Positions 10,037-19,190 of a stretch of DNA of 64,000 nucleotides are shown piece after piece. Numbering within the stretch: the stretch's first letter is position 1; each line of letters opens with the position of its first letter. Under the pieces are notes generated by a model, which was given only the letters and a program-made list of their open reading frames with translations, was not told where the DNA came from and made no database searches. Origin of the DNA: Providencia heimbachae ATCC 35613 (GTDB lineage: Bacteria > Pseudomonadota > Gammaproteobacteria > Enterobacterales > Enterobacteriaceae). Location: contig NZ_LXEW01000003.1 of the NCBI RefSeq assembly GCF_001655055.1, positions 124,001-188,000 of the forward strand, written 5' to 3'. The position numbers were made by a program, and so were the translations under genes.

Positions 10037-10681
10037 GTGAGCGCTGCATTACTGGATTTATCGGGCTATATTAAGTTTTTTATCGGTCTATTTGCGCTAG
10101 TAAACCCAGTTGGGATCCTACCTGTGTTTATTAGCATGACTAACTATCAAAGTAGCGCAGGTCGAAATAAAACGAATACGGTAGCAAATACATCCGTTGC
10201 TATTATTCTTTGTACATCGTTATTAGTTGGGGACTCAATTCTTCAATTATTCGGTATTTCTATTGATTCATTCCGCATTGCCGGAGGAATATTAATCGTC
10301 ACCATCGCAATGTCGATGATCAGCGGTAAAATAGGTGAAGATAAACAAAATAAACAAGAAAAAACAGAAACTGCTATACGCGATAGCATTGGCGTTGTTC
10401 CGTTAGCACTTCCACTAATGGCAGGGCCGGGGGCGATTAGCTCTTGTATTGTTTGGTCTTCGAGGTGGCATGGCTGGCAAAATTTTATTGGTTTAGCGGT
10501 AACCAGTATTTTATTCGCTTTTTGTTGTTGGTTATTGTTTCGTTCCGCATCTTTATTAGTACGTTATTTGGGGCAAACCGGAATCAACGTTGTCACTCGT
10601 ATTATGGGACTATTATTGATGTCATTAGGCATTGAGTTTATTGTGACCGGAGTGAAATCCCTCTTTCCCGGCTTATTGTAA
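10037..10681 (+). CDS. ychE: MarC-family inner membrane protein YchE
   Basis: This 214-residue, strongly hydrophobic protein has about six membrane segments and belongs to the MarC/YchE family; E. coli YchE has 215 residues. The N-terminal FALVNPVGILPVFISMT and the central VPLALPLMAGPGAIS are conserved family segments. The transported substrate, if any, is unknown. The start is a GTG, supported by a GAGG site 10-14 bases upstream; a nearby ATG at 10033 is out of frame. It lies between adhE and oppA as in E. coli. Confidence 0.93.
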   Translation: MSAALLDLSGYIKFFIGLFALVNPVGILPVFISMTNYQSSAGRNKTNTVANTSVAIILCTSLLVGDSILQLFGISIDSFRIAGGILIVTIAMSMISGKIGEDKQNKQEKTETAIRDSIGVVPLALPLMAGPGAISSCIVWSSRWHGWQNFIGLAVTSILFAFCCWLLFRSASLLVRYLGQTGINVVTRIMGLLLMSLGIEFIVTGVKSLFPGLL

Positions 10682-10783
10682 TTTATAAAACTTTTCCTAT
10701 CAAAGATAGCCGCGGAGTCTCTGGCGGCTACCTTCCTACTCGTTATTCCTAATTTAAGCCAAAGCTCTTTCATGTGATTACTA

Positions 10784-11053
10784 GGGGCTGTTGATCTTTG
10801 CTGCTTATTTTTACAGCATAAAAAAAGCAATAAAAAACCAATTAAACTAAGGTTTATATTGATTATTAACAATAATCACTTCTCCAACTAAAAAAGGATA
10901 CCGAAAGCTGCCCTTCGGGTTCGATTAAAGAACGTTTCACTCATTTTATTCTACGTTGAGTGGCTCTTTTAGTTCACTAAGCGGCGAACCTCTCGCCTTG
11001 CCTAAAAGGTCTTTAATTCGAATAAAAATTGACCTTCAAAGATCAACAGCCCC
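10784..11053. mobile_element. MITE-like element with 17-bp terminal inverted repeats
   Basis: A 270-base segment is bounded by perfect 17-base inverted repeats: GGGGCTGTTGATCTTTG at 10784-10800 and its complement at 11037-11053. It is flanked by TA on both sides, consistent with a TA target duplication (the inverted match is 19 bases if TA is counted). It encodes no transposase; only short frames occur inside. The interior has smaller palindromes, for example CACTCA...TGAGTG. The ends recall IS5-family termini, but I cannot name the parent element. Confidence 0.75.
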
Positions 11054-11503
11054 TAATAAATATTCATTATTTAGATAAAAATAGTTTAAATAAAGAACAG
11101 TCAGTTAACTAGGTCATCAGTATCAGTCATTATATGCCGCATTTTTTGCTAAAACAGGCATAAAAAGTATGGAATTGTGAGCTAAGTAAAATTATTCACT
11201 ATTCTAATTGATGTTTGTTAATGATATGTTTGGATACCGATTTGGGGATAGTCGATATCTAAATAAAGTCATTTTTATAACTTCATGTAAAATAAGTGTT
11301 ATGCCTTGATTTAACCAATGTTGGTATTTTTTGTGGTAAATTTTTAGTCGAAAATGTTAATTAATTGTTTCTGTAATTGGTCGTTTGTTCGTGAACGCGT
11401 TACGTTGGGTAGGGATTTAGTTTTTCAGTCAATGGATGCAACTTCTCCTTATATTGGAGATAGCGAAAGACGTGATATATCGCCAATAATTGAAGAGGGC
11501 ATA
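11054..11503. other. Upstream region of the first oppA gene
   Basis: About 450 AT-rich bases separate the MITE-like element from the first oppA. The oppA frame is open back to 11354, but that stretch lacks signal-peptide character and is read as untranslated leader. No RNA gene or clear operator was recognised. Confidence 0.5.
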
Positions 11504-13117
11504 ATGATTAATTCGACCAAGGGTTTAAGTTTACTTTCATTATTATTTATAGCGCTATATACAAATGCTTCTGACATCTCTAAAAATATACCACAAGTTA
11601 TTACCATTAATAACGGCTCAGAAGTTGTCTCACTTGACCCTCATAAAGTTGAGGGAGTACCTGAAAGTAATATTATTTTAAATTTGTTAGAAGGTTTGGT
11701 TTATACGGACGTTGATGGTAAAACCGCCCCAGGTGTAGCTAAAAATTGGCGTAATGAAAATTATACCACTTGGATCTTCACTTTACGGGATGATGCGCGT
11801 TGGAGTGATGGAACGCCAGTTACGGCTGAAGATTTTGTCTATAGCTGGCGACGATTAGCTGACCCAACTACTGGTTCCCCATATTCGAGTTATTTACAAA
11901 ATGCGTATATTGAAAATGCGAATCAAATTTTAAAAGGTAAAATGCCCGTTGAATCGTTGGGTGTGAAAGCTTTAGATCCTTTACATCTGCAAGTCACATT
12001 AAGTCATCCAGTTCCTTATTTTATTGATATGCTTTCGCATACTTCGATGAAACCAGTTAATAAAAAAGCTATTGAAACATTTGGCGATAAATGGACTCAG
12101 CCACAAAATTTCATCGGTAATGGTGCTTATTTATTAGACTCATGGATTGTAAATGAGCGAATTGTGGTTAAGCGTAACCCAATGTATTGGGATAATAAAA
12201 ATAGCCGAATTGAACAAGCAACATTTTTATCGATTACATCTGAAGTTAGCGATATTAATCGTTATCGCAGCGGAGAGGTCGATATTTCAAATTCTGCGAT
12301 CCCACCTGCTTTATTTAAAAAAATGCAGGCTGAAAATCCAAAAGAACTCTATGTGCGCCCCTATCTTTGTACTTTTTATTATGAAATTAATAACCAAAAA
12401 ACCCCGTTTACTGACAAAAGGGTTAGAAAAGCAATTAAATTAGGCTTAGATAGAGAAATTATTACAAATAAAATTATTGCTCAAGGGCAAACTGTAGCTT
12501 ACGGTTTTACACCTACTTTTATTAATAATGGTCATTTTGATTTGCCTGATTGGGCTAATTGGAAAGATGAAAAACGTCATCAACGGGCAAGGGAATTATT
12601 AGCTGAGGCTGGTTTTACACAAGATAATCCGTTGAAGTTTGCACTGTTATACAACACGTCAGATCAAAATAAACAGCAAGCTATTGTTGCTGCCTCTATG
12701 TGGCAAAAAAATATTGGCGCCCAAGTTTCATTACAAAATCAAGAATGGAAAACGGTACTGCAAAGCCGTCATGAAGGCAATTATGATGTTGCTCGAGTAA
12801 CTTGGTGTGCAGATTATAATGAGCCAACATCCTTCTTGAATATGATGCTATCTGAAAATAGTAACAATACCGCATTTTATAAAAACAAATCGTTTGATGC
12901 TTTACTAGAAAAAGCATTAATTGCGCCAAACGACCTCGCTCGTAAGCAAATTTATCAACAAGCAGAAAGCGTATTAGATGCTGATTCTGCAATAGTTCCT
13001 GTCTATTATCGCGTGAGTGCTCGAATGGTAAAACCTACCGTTGGGGGATTTAAAGGCAATGACCCTCTTGATTACACCGACATTAAGCGGTTATATATAA
13101 GTGAAGTTAATAAATAA
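11504..13117 (+). CDS. Oligopeptide-binding protein, OppA paralogue 1
   Basis: This is a periplasmic peptide-binding protein of the SBP-5 family that delivers peptides to the OppBCDF transporter. The frame extends upstream to 11354, but the start at 11504 follows an AGAGGG site and opens a typical signal peptide (MINSTKGLSLLSLLFIALYTNA), giving 537 residues. The mature part shares long stretches with the next gene and with E. coli OppA, including NGSE.VSLDPHK, WTQPQNF and WCADYNEP. It is more diverged from E. coli OppA than its neighbour. It lies 94 bases upstream of that gene, in tandem, so it probably arose by duplication. Confidence 0.93.
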   Translation: MINSTKGLSLLSLLFIALYTNASDISKNIPQVITINNGSEVVSLDPHKVEGVPESNIILNLLEGLVYTDVDGKTAPGVAKNWRNENYTTWIFTLRDDARWSDGTPVTAEDFVYSWRRLADPTTGSPYSSYLQNAYIENANQILKGKMPVESLGVKALDPLHLQVTLSHPVPYFIDMLSHTSMKPVNKKAIETFGDKWTQPQNFIGNGAYLLDSWIVNERIVVKRNPMYWDNKNSRIEQATFLSITSEVSDINRYRSGEVDISNSAIPPALFKKMQAENPKELYVRPYLCTFYYEINNQKTPFTDKRVRKAIKLGLDREIITNKIIAQGQTVAYGFTPTFINNGHFDLPDWANWKDEKRHQRARELLAEAGFTQDNPLKFALLYNTSDQNKQQAIVAASMWQKNIGAQVSLQNQEWKTVLQSRHEGNYDVARVTWCADYNEPTSFLNMMLSENSNNTAFYKNKSFDALLEKALIAPNDLARKQIYQQAESVLDADSAIVPVYYRVSARMVKPTVGGFKGNDPLDYTDIKRLYISEVNK

Positions 13118-13168
13118 CATTTAAATAATTAAAAAAAATGGTTACCAAAAATAGGGTAAGCAGATACA

Positions 13169-13183
13169 TAAACAACACAATCA
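13169..13183 (+). promoter_or_regulatory. Possible GcvB small-RNA target in the oppA leader
   Basis: A C/A-rich stretch, TAAACAACACAATCA, lies about 30-45 bases upstream of the second oppA start. GcvB uses a G/U-rich region to repress oppA and dppA messages through such C/A-rich sites in enterobacteria. This is an inference from composition and position; gcvB itself is not in the window. Confidence 0.35.
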
Positions 13184-13211
13184 TAATAATAGTATGGGAG
13201 TAGCTGATACG

Positions 13212-14852
13212 ATGAGTAAATTAATGAATAAAACGCTTATTGCATTAAGCGTCACTGCGGGATTAATGGCAGCGGGTATCACAAATAGTTTTGCAGCAAC
13301 AATACCAGCAGGTGTTGAACTTGCAGAAAAACAACTTCTTGTGCGTAATAATGGCTCGGAGCCCCAATCATTAGATCCGCATAAAATTGAAGGAGTGCCT
13401 GAATCGGCACTCTCAAGAGACCTATTAGAAGGTATTACGATTGTTGGGCCCGATGGTGAAATATTACCCGGTTCAGCAACAAGTTGGGAAAATAAAGATT
13501 TTACTGAATGGACTTTTAAAATTCGTGAAGGCGCAAAATGGTCAAATGGTGACCCTGTCACTGCTCAGGACTTTGTTTATAGCTGGCAACGCTTAGCAGA
13601 CCCTGATACAGCCTCTCCTTATGCCAGTTATTTGCAGTATGCGCATATTAAAAATGTTGATGATATTATTTCAGGTAAGAAAAAGCCTGAAGAACTTGGT
13701 GTCAAAGCCCTTGATGATCAAACCTTAGTTGTTTCTTTAAGTGAAGCCGTACCGTATATCCCTAAATTATTGGCACATCCCTCCATGTCACCAGTCAATA
13801 AAAAAACAATTGAGAAAAATGGGGCTAAGTGGACTCAGCCACAAAACTTTGTTGGTAATGGTGCTTATAAGCTAAAAGATTGGACAGTCAATGAGCGTAT
13901 TGTTTTAGAACGTAGTCCAACCTATTGGGATAATGCCAATACCGTGATTGATCAAGTTACTTTCCTGCCAATTTCATCGGAAGTCACCGACGTTAACCGT
14001 TACCGAAGTGGTGAAATTGATATGACCTACAGCAATTTACCGATAGAGCAATTCAAAAGCTTGAAAGAAAATATGCCGAATGAATTGCGCGTCAGCCCTT
14101 ATCTTTGCACTTATTACTATGAAATTAATAATGAAAAGCCGCCATTTGATAATCCTAAAGTAAGGGAAGCATTAAAACTTTCTATGGATAGAGATGTGAT
14201 CACTTATAAAGTGAAAGCACAAGGGGATATTCCGGCTTATGGCTTTACACCTCCATTTACCAATGGGGTAAAAACAGAGAAGCCAGATTGGTACGCCAAT
14301 ATGACTCAAGAACAGCGTAATGAAAAAGCCAAACAATTGCTTGAAGAAGCCGGTTACAATAAAGCAAATCCATTAAAATTCAATTTGTTATACAATACCT
14401 CTGACTTACATAAACGTATTGCTATCGCTGCCGCATCTATGTGGAAGAAAAATATTGGCGCTGAGGTAAAACTTGAGAACCAAGAGTGGAAAACATTCTT
14501 AGATAGCCGACACCAAGGCACTTATGATGTTTCTCGCGCTGGATGGTGTGCAGATTACAATGAGCCATCTTCTTTCCTAAATATGTTACTTTCTTATAGT
14601 AGTAATAATACCGTTCACTATAAAAATACCGATTTTGACGCTGTAATGAAAAAAACATTACAGGTTAAAACCGATGAAGAACGTGCAGATCTTTATAATC
14701 AAGCCGAAAAATTACTCGATAAAGATTCTGGAATAGTTCCCCTTTATTACTATGTCAATACACGTTTGGTTAAGCCCTATGTTGGTGGTTATAGCGGTAA
14801 AGATCCATTAGATAATTTGCATACAAAAGATCTCTACATTATTAAGCACTAA
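13212..14852 (+). CDS. oppA: Periplasmic oligopeptide-binding protein OppA
   Basis: OppA captures peptides of two to five residues in the periplasm for import. An ATG at 13194 opens the frame, but the ATG at 13212 is preceded by GGGAG and yields a normal signal peptide ending near NSFAA, with 546 residues (E. coli 543). The mature start (IPAGVELAEKQLLVRNNGSE) and the end (SGKDPLDNLHTKDLYIIKH) track the E. coli protein closely, so this copy is the likely orthologue. It heads oppBCDF. A hairpin after its stop probably leaves oppA message in excess over oppBCDF. Confidence 0.97.
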   Translation: MSKLMNKTLIALSVTAGLMAAGITNSFAATIPAGVELAEKQLLVRNNGSEPQSLDPHKIEGVPESALSRDLLEGITIVGPDGEILPGSATSWENKDFTEWTFKIREGAKWSNGDPVTAQDFVYSWQRLADPDTASPYASYLQYAHIKNVDDIISGKKKPEELGVKALDDQTLVVSLSEAVPYIPKLLAHPSMSPVNKKTIEKNGAKWTQPQNFVGNGAYKLKDWTVNERIVLERSPTYWDNANTVIDQVTFLPISSEVTDVNRYRSGEIDMTYSNLPIEQFKSLKENMPNELRVSPYLCTYYYEINNEKPPFDNPKVREALKLSMDRDVITYKVKAQGDIPAYGFTPPFTNGVKTEKPDWYANMTQEQRNEKAKQLLEEAGYNKANPLKFNLLYNTSDLHKRIAIAAASMWKKNIGAEVKLENQEWKTFLDSRHQGTYDVSRAGWCADYNEPSSFLNMLLSYSSNNTVHYKNTDFDAVMKKTLQVKTDEERADLYNQAEKLLDKDSGIVPLYYYVNTRLVKPYVGGYSGKDPLDNLHTKDLYIIKH

Positions 14853-14860
14853 TTATAGCA

Positions 14861-14886
14861 ATCTGGCTCTAATAAAGGAGCCAGAT
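14861..14886 (+). other. oppA-oppB intercistronic hairpin
   Basis: ATCTGGCTC (14861-14869) pairs perfectly with GAGCCAGAT (14878-14886), but no T run follows. It therefore looks like an mRNA-stabilising or attenuating structure rather than a full terminator. Such a structure would explain higher expression of the binding protein than of the membrane components. Confidence 0.75.
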
Positions 14887-14921
14887 ATTAGCCTAATAGG
14901 CAACAGAAGTAGGAAAGGGCA

Positions 14922-15842
14922 ATGTTTAAATTTATTTTGCGTCGCTTCCTTGAAGCGATCCCGACTCTTTTTATTCTTATCACCATCTCATTTTTTATGA
15001 TGCGTCTGGCTCCGGGAAGTCCTTTTACGGGTGAACGTAAACTCTCTCCTGAAGTGATGGCAAATATTGAAGCTAAATATCATCTTAATGACCCAATGTA
15101 TAAGCAATATTTTAGTTATCTTTTTCAGCTCTCTAAAGGGGATTTTGGCCCGTCGTTTAAATATAAAGATTATAGCGTAAATGAATTAGTCGCTAAAGCC
15201 TTCCCAGTATCGGCAAAACTCGGGGCAACCGCATTTATCGTTGCGGTTATTTTTGGTGTATCAGCCGGCGTGATTGCCGCGCTGAATCAAAATACTAAGT
15301 GGGATTTTACAGTCATGGGCTTTGCCATGACGGGGGTTGTCATCCCAAGCTTTGTTGTCGCACCGCTATTGGTGCTTATTTTTGCCATACATCTTAAATG
15401 GCTGCCCGGAGGTGGTTGGGATGGTGGTAATCTCACCCACATTATTTTACCGATGGTTGCACTTTCGTTGGCGTATATCGCCAGTATTTCGCGTATTACC
15501 CGTGGTTCAATGATTGAAATTATGCATTCGAACTTTATCAGAACAGCGAGAGCAAAAGGTTTACCGCTAAGAACGATCATTCTACGCCATGCGCTTAAGC
15601 CTGCGTTGCTCCCAGTGCTCTCTTATATGGGACCTGCGTTTGTGGGGATTATTACCGGCTCAATGGTTATTGAAACTATCTTTGGTCTACCGGGTATTGG
15701 TCAGTTATTCGTTAATGGTGCCTTAAACCGTGACTACTCGTTAGTGCTCAGTTTAACAATATTAGTGGGTATTTTAACCATTGCCTTTAATGCCATCGTT
15801 GATGTGCTTTATGCCGTCATTGATCCAAAAATTCGTTACTAG
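14922..15842 (+). CDS. oppB: Oligopeptide ABC transporter permease OppB
   Basis: OppB is one of two inner-membrane permease subunits of the oligopeptide importer. The 306-residue protein (same as E. coli) begins with a membrane helix (FILRRFLEAIPTLFILITISFFM) and has six predicted segments. The cytoplasmic EAA loop, which contacts the ATPases, is visible as RTARAKGLPLRTIILRHALK near residue 206. It is followed by oppC after 14 bases. Confidence 0.97.
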   Translation: MFKFILRRFLEAIPTLFILITISFFMMRLAPGSPFTGERKLSPEVMANIEAKYHLNDPMYKQYFSYLFQLSKGDFGPSFKYKDYSVNELVAKAFPVSAKLGATAFIVAVIFGVSAGVIAALNQNTKWDFTVMGFAMTGVVIPSFVVAPLLVLIFAIHLKWLPGGGWDGGNLTHIILPMVALSLAYIASISRITRGSMIEIMHSNFIRTARAKGLPLRTIILRHALKPALLPVLSYMGPAFVGIITGSMVIETIFGLPGIGQLFVNGALNRDYSLVLSLTILVGILTIAFNAIVDVLYAVIDPKIRY

Positions 15843-15856
15843 GTCGGAGAAGCGCT

Positions 15857-16765
15857 ATGTTAGTCAACAAGAAAAATAGTGAAGCTCTGGAGCATTTTTC
15901 GGAGCAGCTCGATATTGAAGGGCGCAGTCTTTGGCAGGATGCTCGACGCCGATTTATGCATAATCACGCGGCTATTTTTAGTTTATGTGTCTTATTTTTA
16001 ATTACGTTATTTGTCATTTTTGCCCCAATGTTATCGCCATTTCTTTATGATGATACCGACTGGGAAATGATGTCTACCGCACCGGATATGGCAACAGGAC
16101 ATTATTTTGGCACAGATGCCTCGGGTCGTGACTTACTGGTTCGTGTTGCTATTGGTGGGCGTATCTCATTGATGGTCGGTGTTGCTGCGGCGCTAGTCGC
16201 CGTTATCGTCGGAACATTATACGGCTCGTTGGCGGGATATGCAGGGGGGAAAATTGACTCCCTTATGATGCGGATACTTGAAATCCTTAATTCATTCCCC
16301 TTTATGTTCTTCGTTATTTTATTAGTGACCTTGTTTGGTACCAATATTTTACTGATATTTGTCGCCATCGGTATGGTGTCATGGCTGGATATGGCGCGTA
16401 TTGTTCGAGGGCAGACGCTCAGCCTTAAACGTAAAGAGTTTATTGAGGCAGCATTAGTTAGTGGTGTGAGTACGCGCCATATTATCCTGCGGCATATTGT
16501 CCCTAATGTGCTTGGTGTTGTGGTGGTTTATGCTTCGTTATTAGTACCAAGTATGATTTTATTTGAATCATTTTTGAGTTTTCTCGGGCTAGGCACACAA
16601 GAACCGTTGAGTAGTTGGGGGGCATTATTGAGTGATGGTGCCAACTCAATGGAAGTGACACCATGGTTATTACTTATTCCCGCAGGGTTCTTAGTCATAA
16701 CATTATTTTGTTTTAACTTTATCGGCGATGGCTTACGTGATGCCCTCGATCCGAAAGACCGTTAG
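15857..16765 (+). CDS. oppC: Oligopeptide ABC transporter permease OppC
   Basis: OppC is the second permease subunit and pairs with OppB. It has 302 residues, as in E. coli. A cytoplasmic N-terminal stretch (LWQDARRRFMHNHAAIFSL) is followed by six membrane segments, with the EAA loop IEAALVSGVSTRHIILRHIVPN near residue 195. GGAG precedes the ATG. The spacer to oppD is 11 bases, so the genes are cotranscribed. Confidence 0.97.
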   Translation: MLVNKKNSEALEHFSEQLDIEGRSLWQDARRRFMHNHAAIFSLCVLFLITLFVIFAPMLSPFLYDDTDWEMMSTAPDMATGHYFGTDASGRDLLVRVAIGGRISLMVGVAAALVAVIVGTLYGSLAGYAGGKIDSLMMRILEILNSFPFMFFVILLVTLFGTNILLIFVAIGMVSWLDMARIVRGQTLSLKRKEFIEAALVSGVSTRHIILRHIVPNVLGVVVVYASLLVPSMILFESFLSFLGLGTQEPLSSWGALLSDGANSMEVTPWLLLIPAGFLVITLFCFNFIGDGLRDALDPKDR

Positions 16766-16776
16766 AGGGGATAGCT

Positions 16777-17766
16777 ATGTCAACAATTACATCAAAAAGC
16801 CCTCTGTTATCCGTAAAAGATCTCAATGTGACTTTCTCAACGCAAGATGGCGATGTCACGGCGGTTAATAAACTTAATTTTGAATTAAGTGCAGGGGAAA
16901 CGCTGGGGATCGTCGGGGAGTCAGGTTCCGGTAAGTCTCAAACCGCTTTTGCGCTAATGGGACTACTGGCAAAAAATGGCCATATTGGTGGTTCAGCCAT
17001 TTTTAACGGGCGAGAAATTCTTAATTTAAAAGAAAAAGCGCTGAATAAGATGCGAGCAGAAGAAATATCAATGATATTTCAAGACCCAATGACATCTTTA
17101 AACCCTTATTTGAAGATAGGGATCCAACTTTCTGAAGTACTTATGCTTCATAAAGGCATGAGTAAACATGAGGCTTTTGAAGAATCCGTTCGCATGTTAG
17201 ATGCGGTTAAGATGCCGGAAGCTCGCAAACGAATGCATATGTACCCTCATGAGTTCTCAGGTGGAATGCGCCAGCGTGTCATGATAGCAATGGCATTACT
17301 TTGCCAACCAAAGCTACTCATTGCTGATGAGCCAACGACAGCGCTTGATGTGACTGTACAAGCTCAAATTATGACATTATTGAATGAGCTAAAACGTGAG
17401 TTTGATACAGCGATTATCTTAATTACGCATGATCTTGGGGTTGTTGCGGGTGTCTGTGACAAAGTATTAGTGATGTATGCAGGACGCACGATGGAATACG
17501 GTACTGCGCGTGACATTTTTTATGCACCATCACACCCATATTCCTTAGGCTTATTAGCTGCCGTTCCGCGTCTTGATGGTGATGATGATAGTTTAGCCAC
17601 TATTCCGGGTAATCCACCTAATTTATTGAGATTACCTAAAGGTTGCCCATTTTCCCCGCGCTGCCAGTATGCGGTTGCGCAGTGTGTTGAAACGGAACCC
17701 CAATTGTCCGCATTTTCTCAAAGCCGGTTACGAGCCTGCTTCAAGCCGGTGGAGGAGCTAGTATGA
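16777..17766 (+). CDS. oppD: Oligopeptide ABC transporter ATPase OppD
   Basis: OppD is one of two ATPases energising the importer. It has Walker A GESGSGKS, a Q-loop in [14 protein letters not shown], the ABC signature FSGGMRQRV, Walker B LLIADEP and a switch His in THDLG. The C-terminal oligopeptide-transporter extension has a cysteine cluster ([14 protein letters not shown]). Length is 329 residues. Its stop overlaps the oppF start by four bases (ATGA), indicating translational coupling. Confidence 0.97.
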   Translation: MSTITSKSPLLSVKDLNVTFSTQDGDVTAVNKLNFELSAGETLGIVGESGSGKSQTAFALMGLLAKNGHIGGSAIFNGREILNLKEKALNKMRAEEISMIFQDPMTSLNPYLKIGIQLSEVLMLHKGMSKHEAFEESVRMLDAVKMPEARKRMHMYPHEFSGGMRQRVMIAMALLCQPKLLIADEPTTALDVTVQAQIMTLLNELKREFDTAIILITHDLGVVAGVCDKVLVMYAGRTMEYGTARDIFYAPSHPYSLGLLAAVPRLDGDDDSLATIPGNPPNLLRLPKGCPFSPRCQYAVAQCVETEPQLSAFSQSRLRACFKPVEELV

Positions 17767-18764
17767 CAGTCCAAGAAAATAGACCCGTCTTATTAGAAGT
17801 GAATGATTTAAAAGTTCATTTTTCAATTAGAGAAAAAACACAGTGGTTTTGGCAGCCAGATAAAAGTTTGAAAGCGGTTGATGGTGTGACATTGCGTCTC
17901 TATGAAGGTGAGACGCTAGGTGTTGTCGGTGAGTCGGGTTGTGGTAAATCAACATTTGCTCGTGCCATCATCGGCCTTGTTAAAGCGACAGGGGGAACGG
18001 TAAGTTGGTTGGGTAATGACCTTCTTGGCATGAGCGATAAAGAATGGCGCAATGTGCGCAGTGATATTCAGATGATTTTTCAAGATCCTCTGGCGTCGCT
18101 TAATCCACGAATGACAATTGGCGACATTATTGCTGAACCATTAAAAACCTATCATCCAAAAATGTCATATGCTCAGGTCACTGAAAAAGTGAAAACTATG
18201 ATGATGAAAGTCGGTTTATTACCCAATCTGATCAATCGCTACCCTCATGAGTTTTCAGGTGGACAGTGCCAGCGAATTGGTATTGCAAGAGCGCTTATTC
18301 TAGAACCAAAACTGGTTATTTGTGATGAGCCAGTATCTGCTCTCGATGTTTCTATTCAAGCACAAGTTGTTAATTTACTGCAAGAACTTCAGCGAGAAAT
18401 GAAACTGTCGTTAATTTTTATTGCACATGATTTGGCTGTGGTTAAACATATTTCTGACCGTGTTCTTGTGATGTATTTAGGCCATGCAGTTGAATTAGGG
18501 ACTTATGATGAAGTGTATAACAATCCATTACACCCTTATACTCGAGCCTTAATGTCAGCGGTGCCTGTCCCGGATCCAGATAAAGAGAAAAATAAATCAA
18601 TTGAATTGCTTGAAGGGGAGTTGCCTTCACCGATTAATCCGCCATCAGGTTGTGTCTTTAGAACACGCTGCCCGTTAGCGGGTGATGAGTGTAGTAAAAC
18701 GCGGCCGTTGCTTGAAGGGAGCTTTAAGCATGCAGTGTCATGTTTAAAGATTGATCCGCTTTAA
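17763..18764 (+). CDS. oppF: Oligopeptide ABC transporter ATPase OppF
   Basis: OppF is the second ATPase and forms a heterodimer with OppD. Walker A is GESGCGKST, the signature motif is FSGGQCQRIGIARAL, Walker B is LVICDEP and the switch region is AHDLAVV. The C-terminal Cys-rich segment (CVFRTRCPLAGDEC) is typical of oligopeptide ATPases. Length is 333 residues (E. coli 334). It is the last gene of the operon and is followed by a terminator shared with convergent yciU. Confidence 0.97.
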   Translation: MTVQENRPVLLEVNDLKVHFSIREKTQWFWQPDKSLKAVDGVTLRLYEGETLGVVGESGCGKSTFARAIIGLVKATGGTVSWLGNDLLGMSDKEWRNVRSDIQMIFQDPLASLNPRMTIGDIIAEPLKTYHPKMSYAQVTEKVKTMMMKVGLLPNLINRYPHEFSGGQCQRIGIARALILEPKLVICDEPVSALDVSIQAQVVNLLQELQREMKLSLIFIAHDLAVVKHISDRVLVMYLGHAVELGTYDEVYNNPLHPYTRALMSAVPVPDPDKEKNKSIELLEGELPSPINPPSGCVFRTRCPLAGDECSKTRPLLEGSFKHAVSCLKIDPL

Positions 18765-18786
18765 TCCGTATTCAGATAAAAACGAA

Positions 18787-18812
18787 AAAGGGCTAAGTTA
18801 AATTAGCCCTTT
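18787..18812. terminator. Bidirectional terminator between oppF and yciU
   Basis: A perfect ten-base stem, AAAGGGCTAA with TTAGCCCTTT, has a six-base loop, with A residues on the left flank and T-rich sequence on the right. It separates convergent oppF and yciU. Confidence 0.88.
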
Positions 18813-18836
18813 CAAGTTATTTTGACGTCTTGGGAA

Positions 18837-19169
18837 CTATTTTTTCCATAAAATATGGTGGAATGGCTGAGCGGGATCTCGGCTAATCAGAATACGTGCA
18901 AAAATATCGTTGATTTCGTCATCAGCGGTTTTCGCTAAGCCAATAATAACCTCACTGCAGTTGTCTAAAACCAGCCCTATAGTATTAATGCTCTGCCAGC
19001 TAAGGCTGAGGGGGACTGTTTCTGCGGCACCACATTCTTCAAATTGCAAAGCAAAAATGAGCTGATCAGCGGGTTCTAAATTATCCATTGCGCCTTCGAG
19101 AAAATAGTCATAGGCGATTTCGATGATTTCATCTTCGTCGATTAAATTTGTATTTACTGAACCAGTCAT
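18837..19169 (-). CDS. yciU: YciU, DNA-mimic family protein (UPF0263)
   Basis: This is a small acidic protein of 110 residues, rich in Asp and Glu near the N-terminus (LIDEDEIIEIAYDYFLEGAMDNLEP). It is the expected neighbour of clsA, and E. coli YciU is of similar size. The family is annotated as putative double-stranded DNA mimics that may bind HU, from work on a Haemophilus homologue; the cellular role is unsettled. It lies 21 bases downstream of clsA on the same strand, so the two are likely cotranscribed. Confidence 0.92.
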   Translation of the reverse strand: MTGSVNTNLIDEDEIIEIAYDYFLEGAMDNLEPADQLIFALQFEECGAAETVPLSLSWQSINTIGLVLDNCSEVIIGLAKTADDEINDIFARILISRDPAQPFHHILWKK

Positions 19170-19190
19170 GATGCATCCTAAAAATTACAA

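Noticed and set aside
10564-10872. 102-residue minus-strand frame spanning the ychE end and the MITE edge
   Set aside because: It overlaps ychE antisense, crosses the mobile element border and shows no family features.
11354-11503. N-terminal extension of the first oppA frame
   Set aside because: It carries no ribosome site at its ATG and would hide the signal peptide; the start at 11504 has an AGAGGG site and a typical signal sequence.
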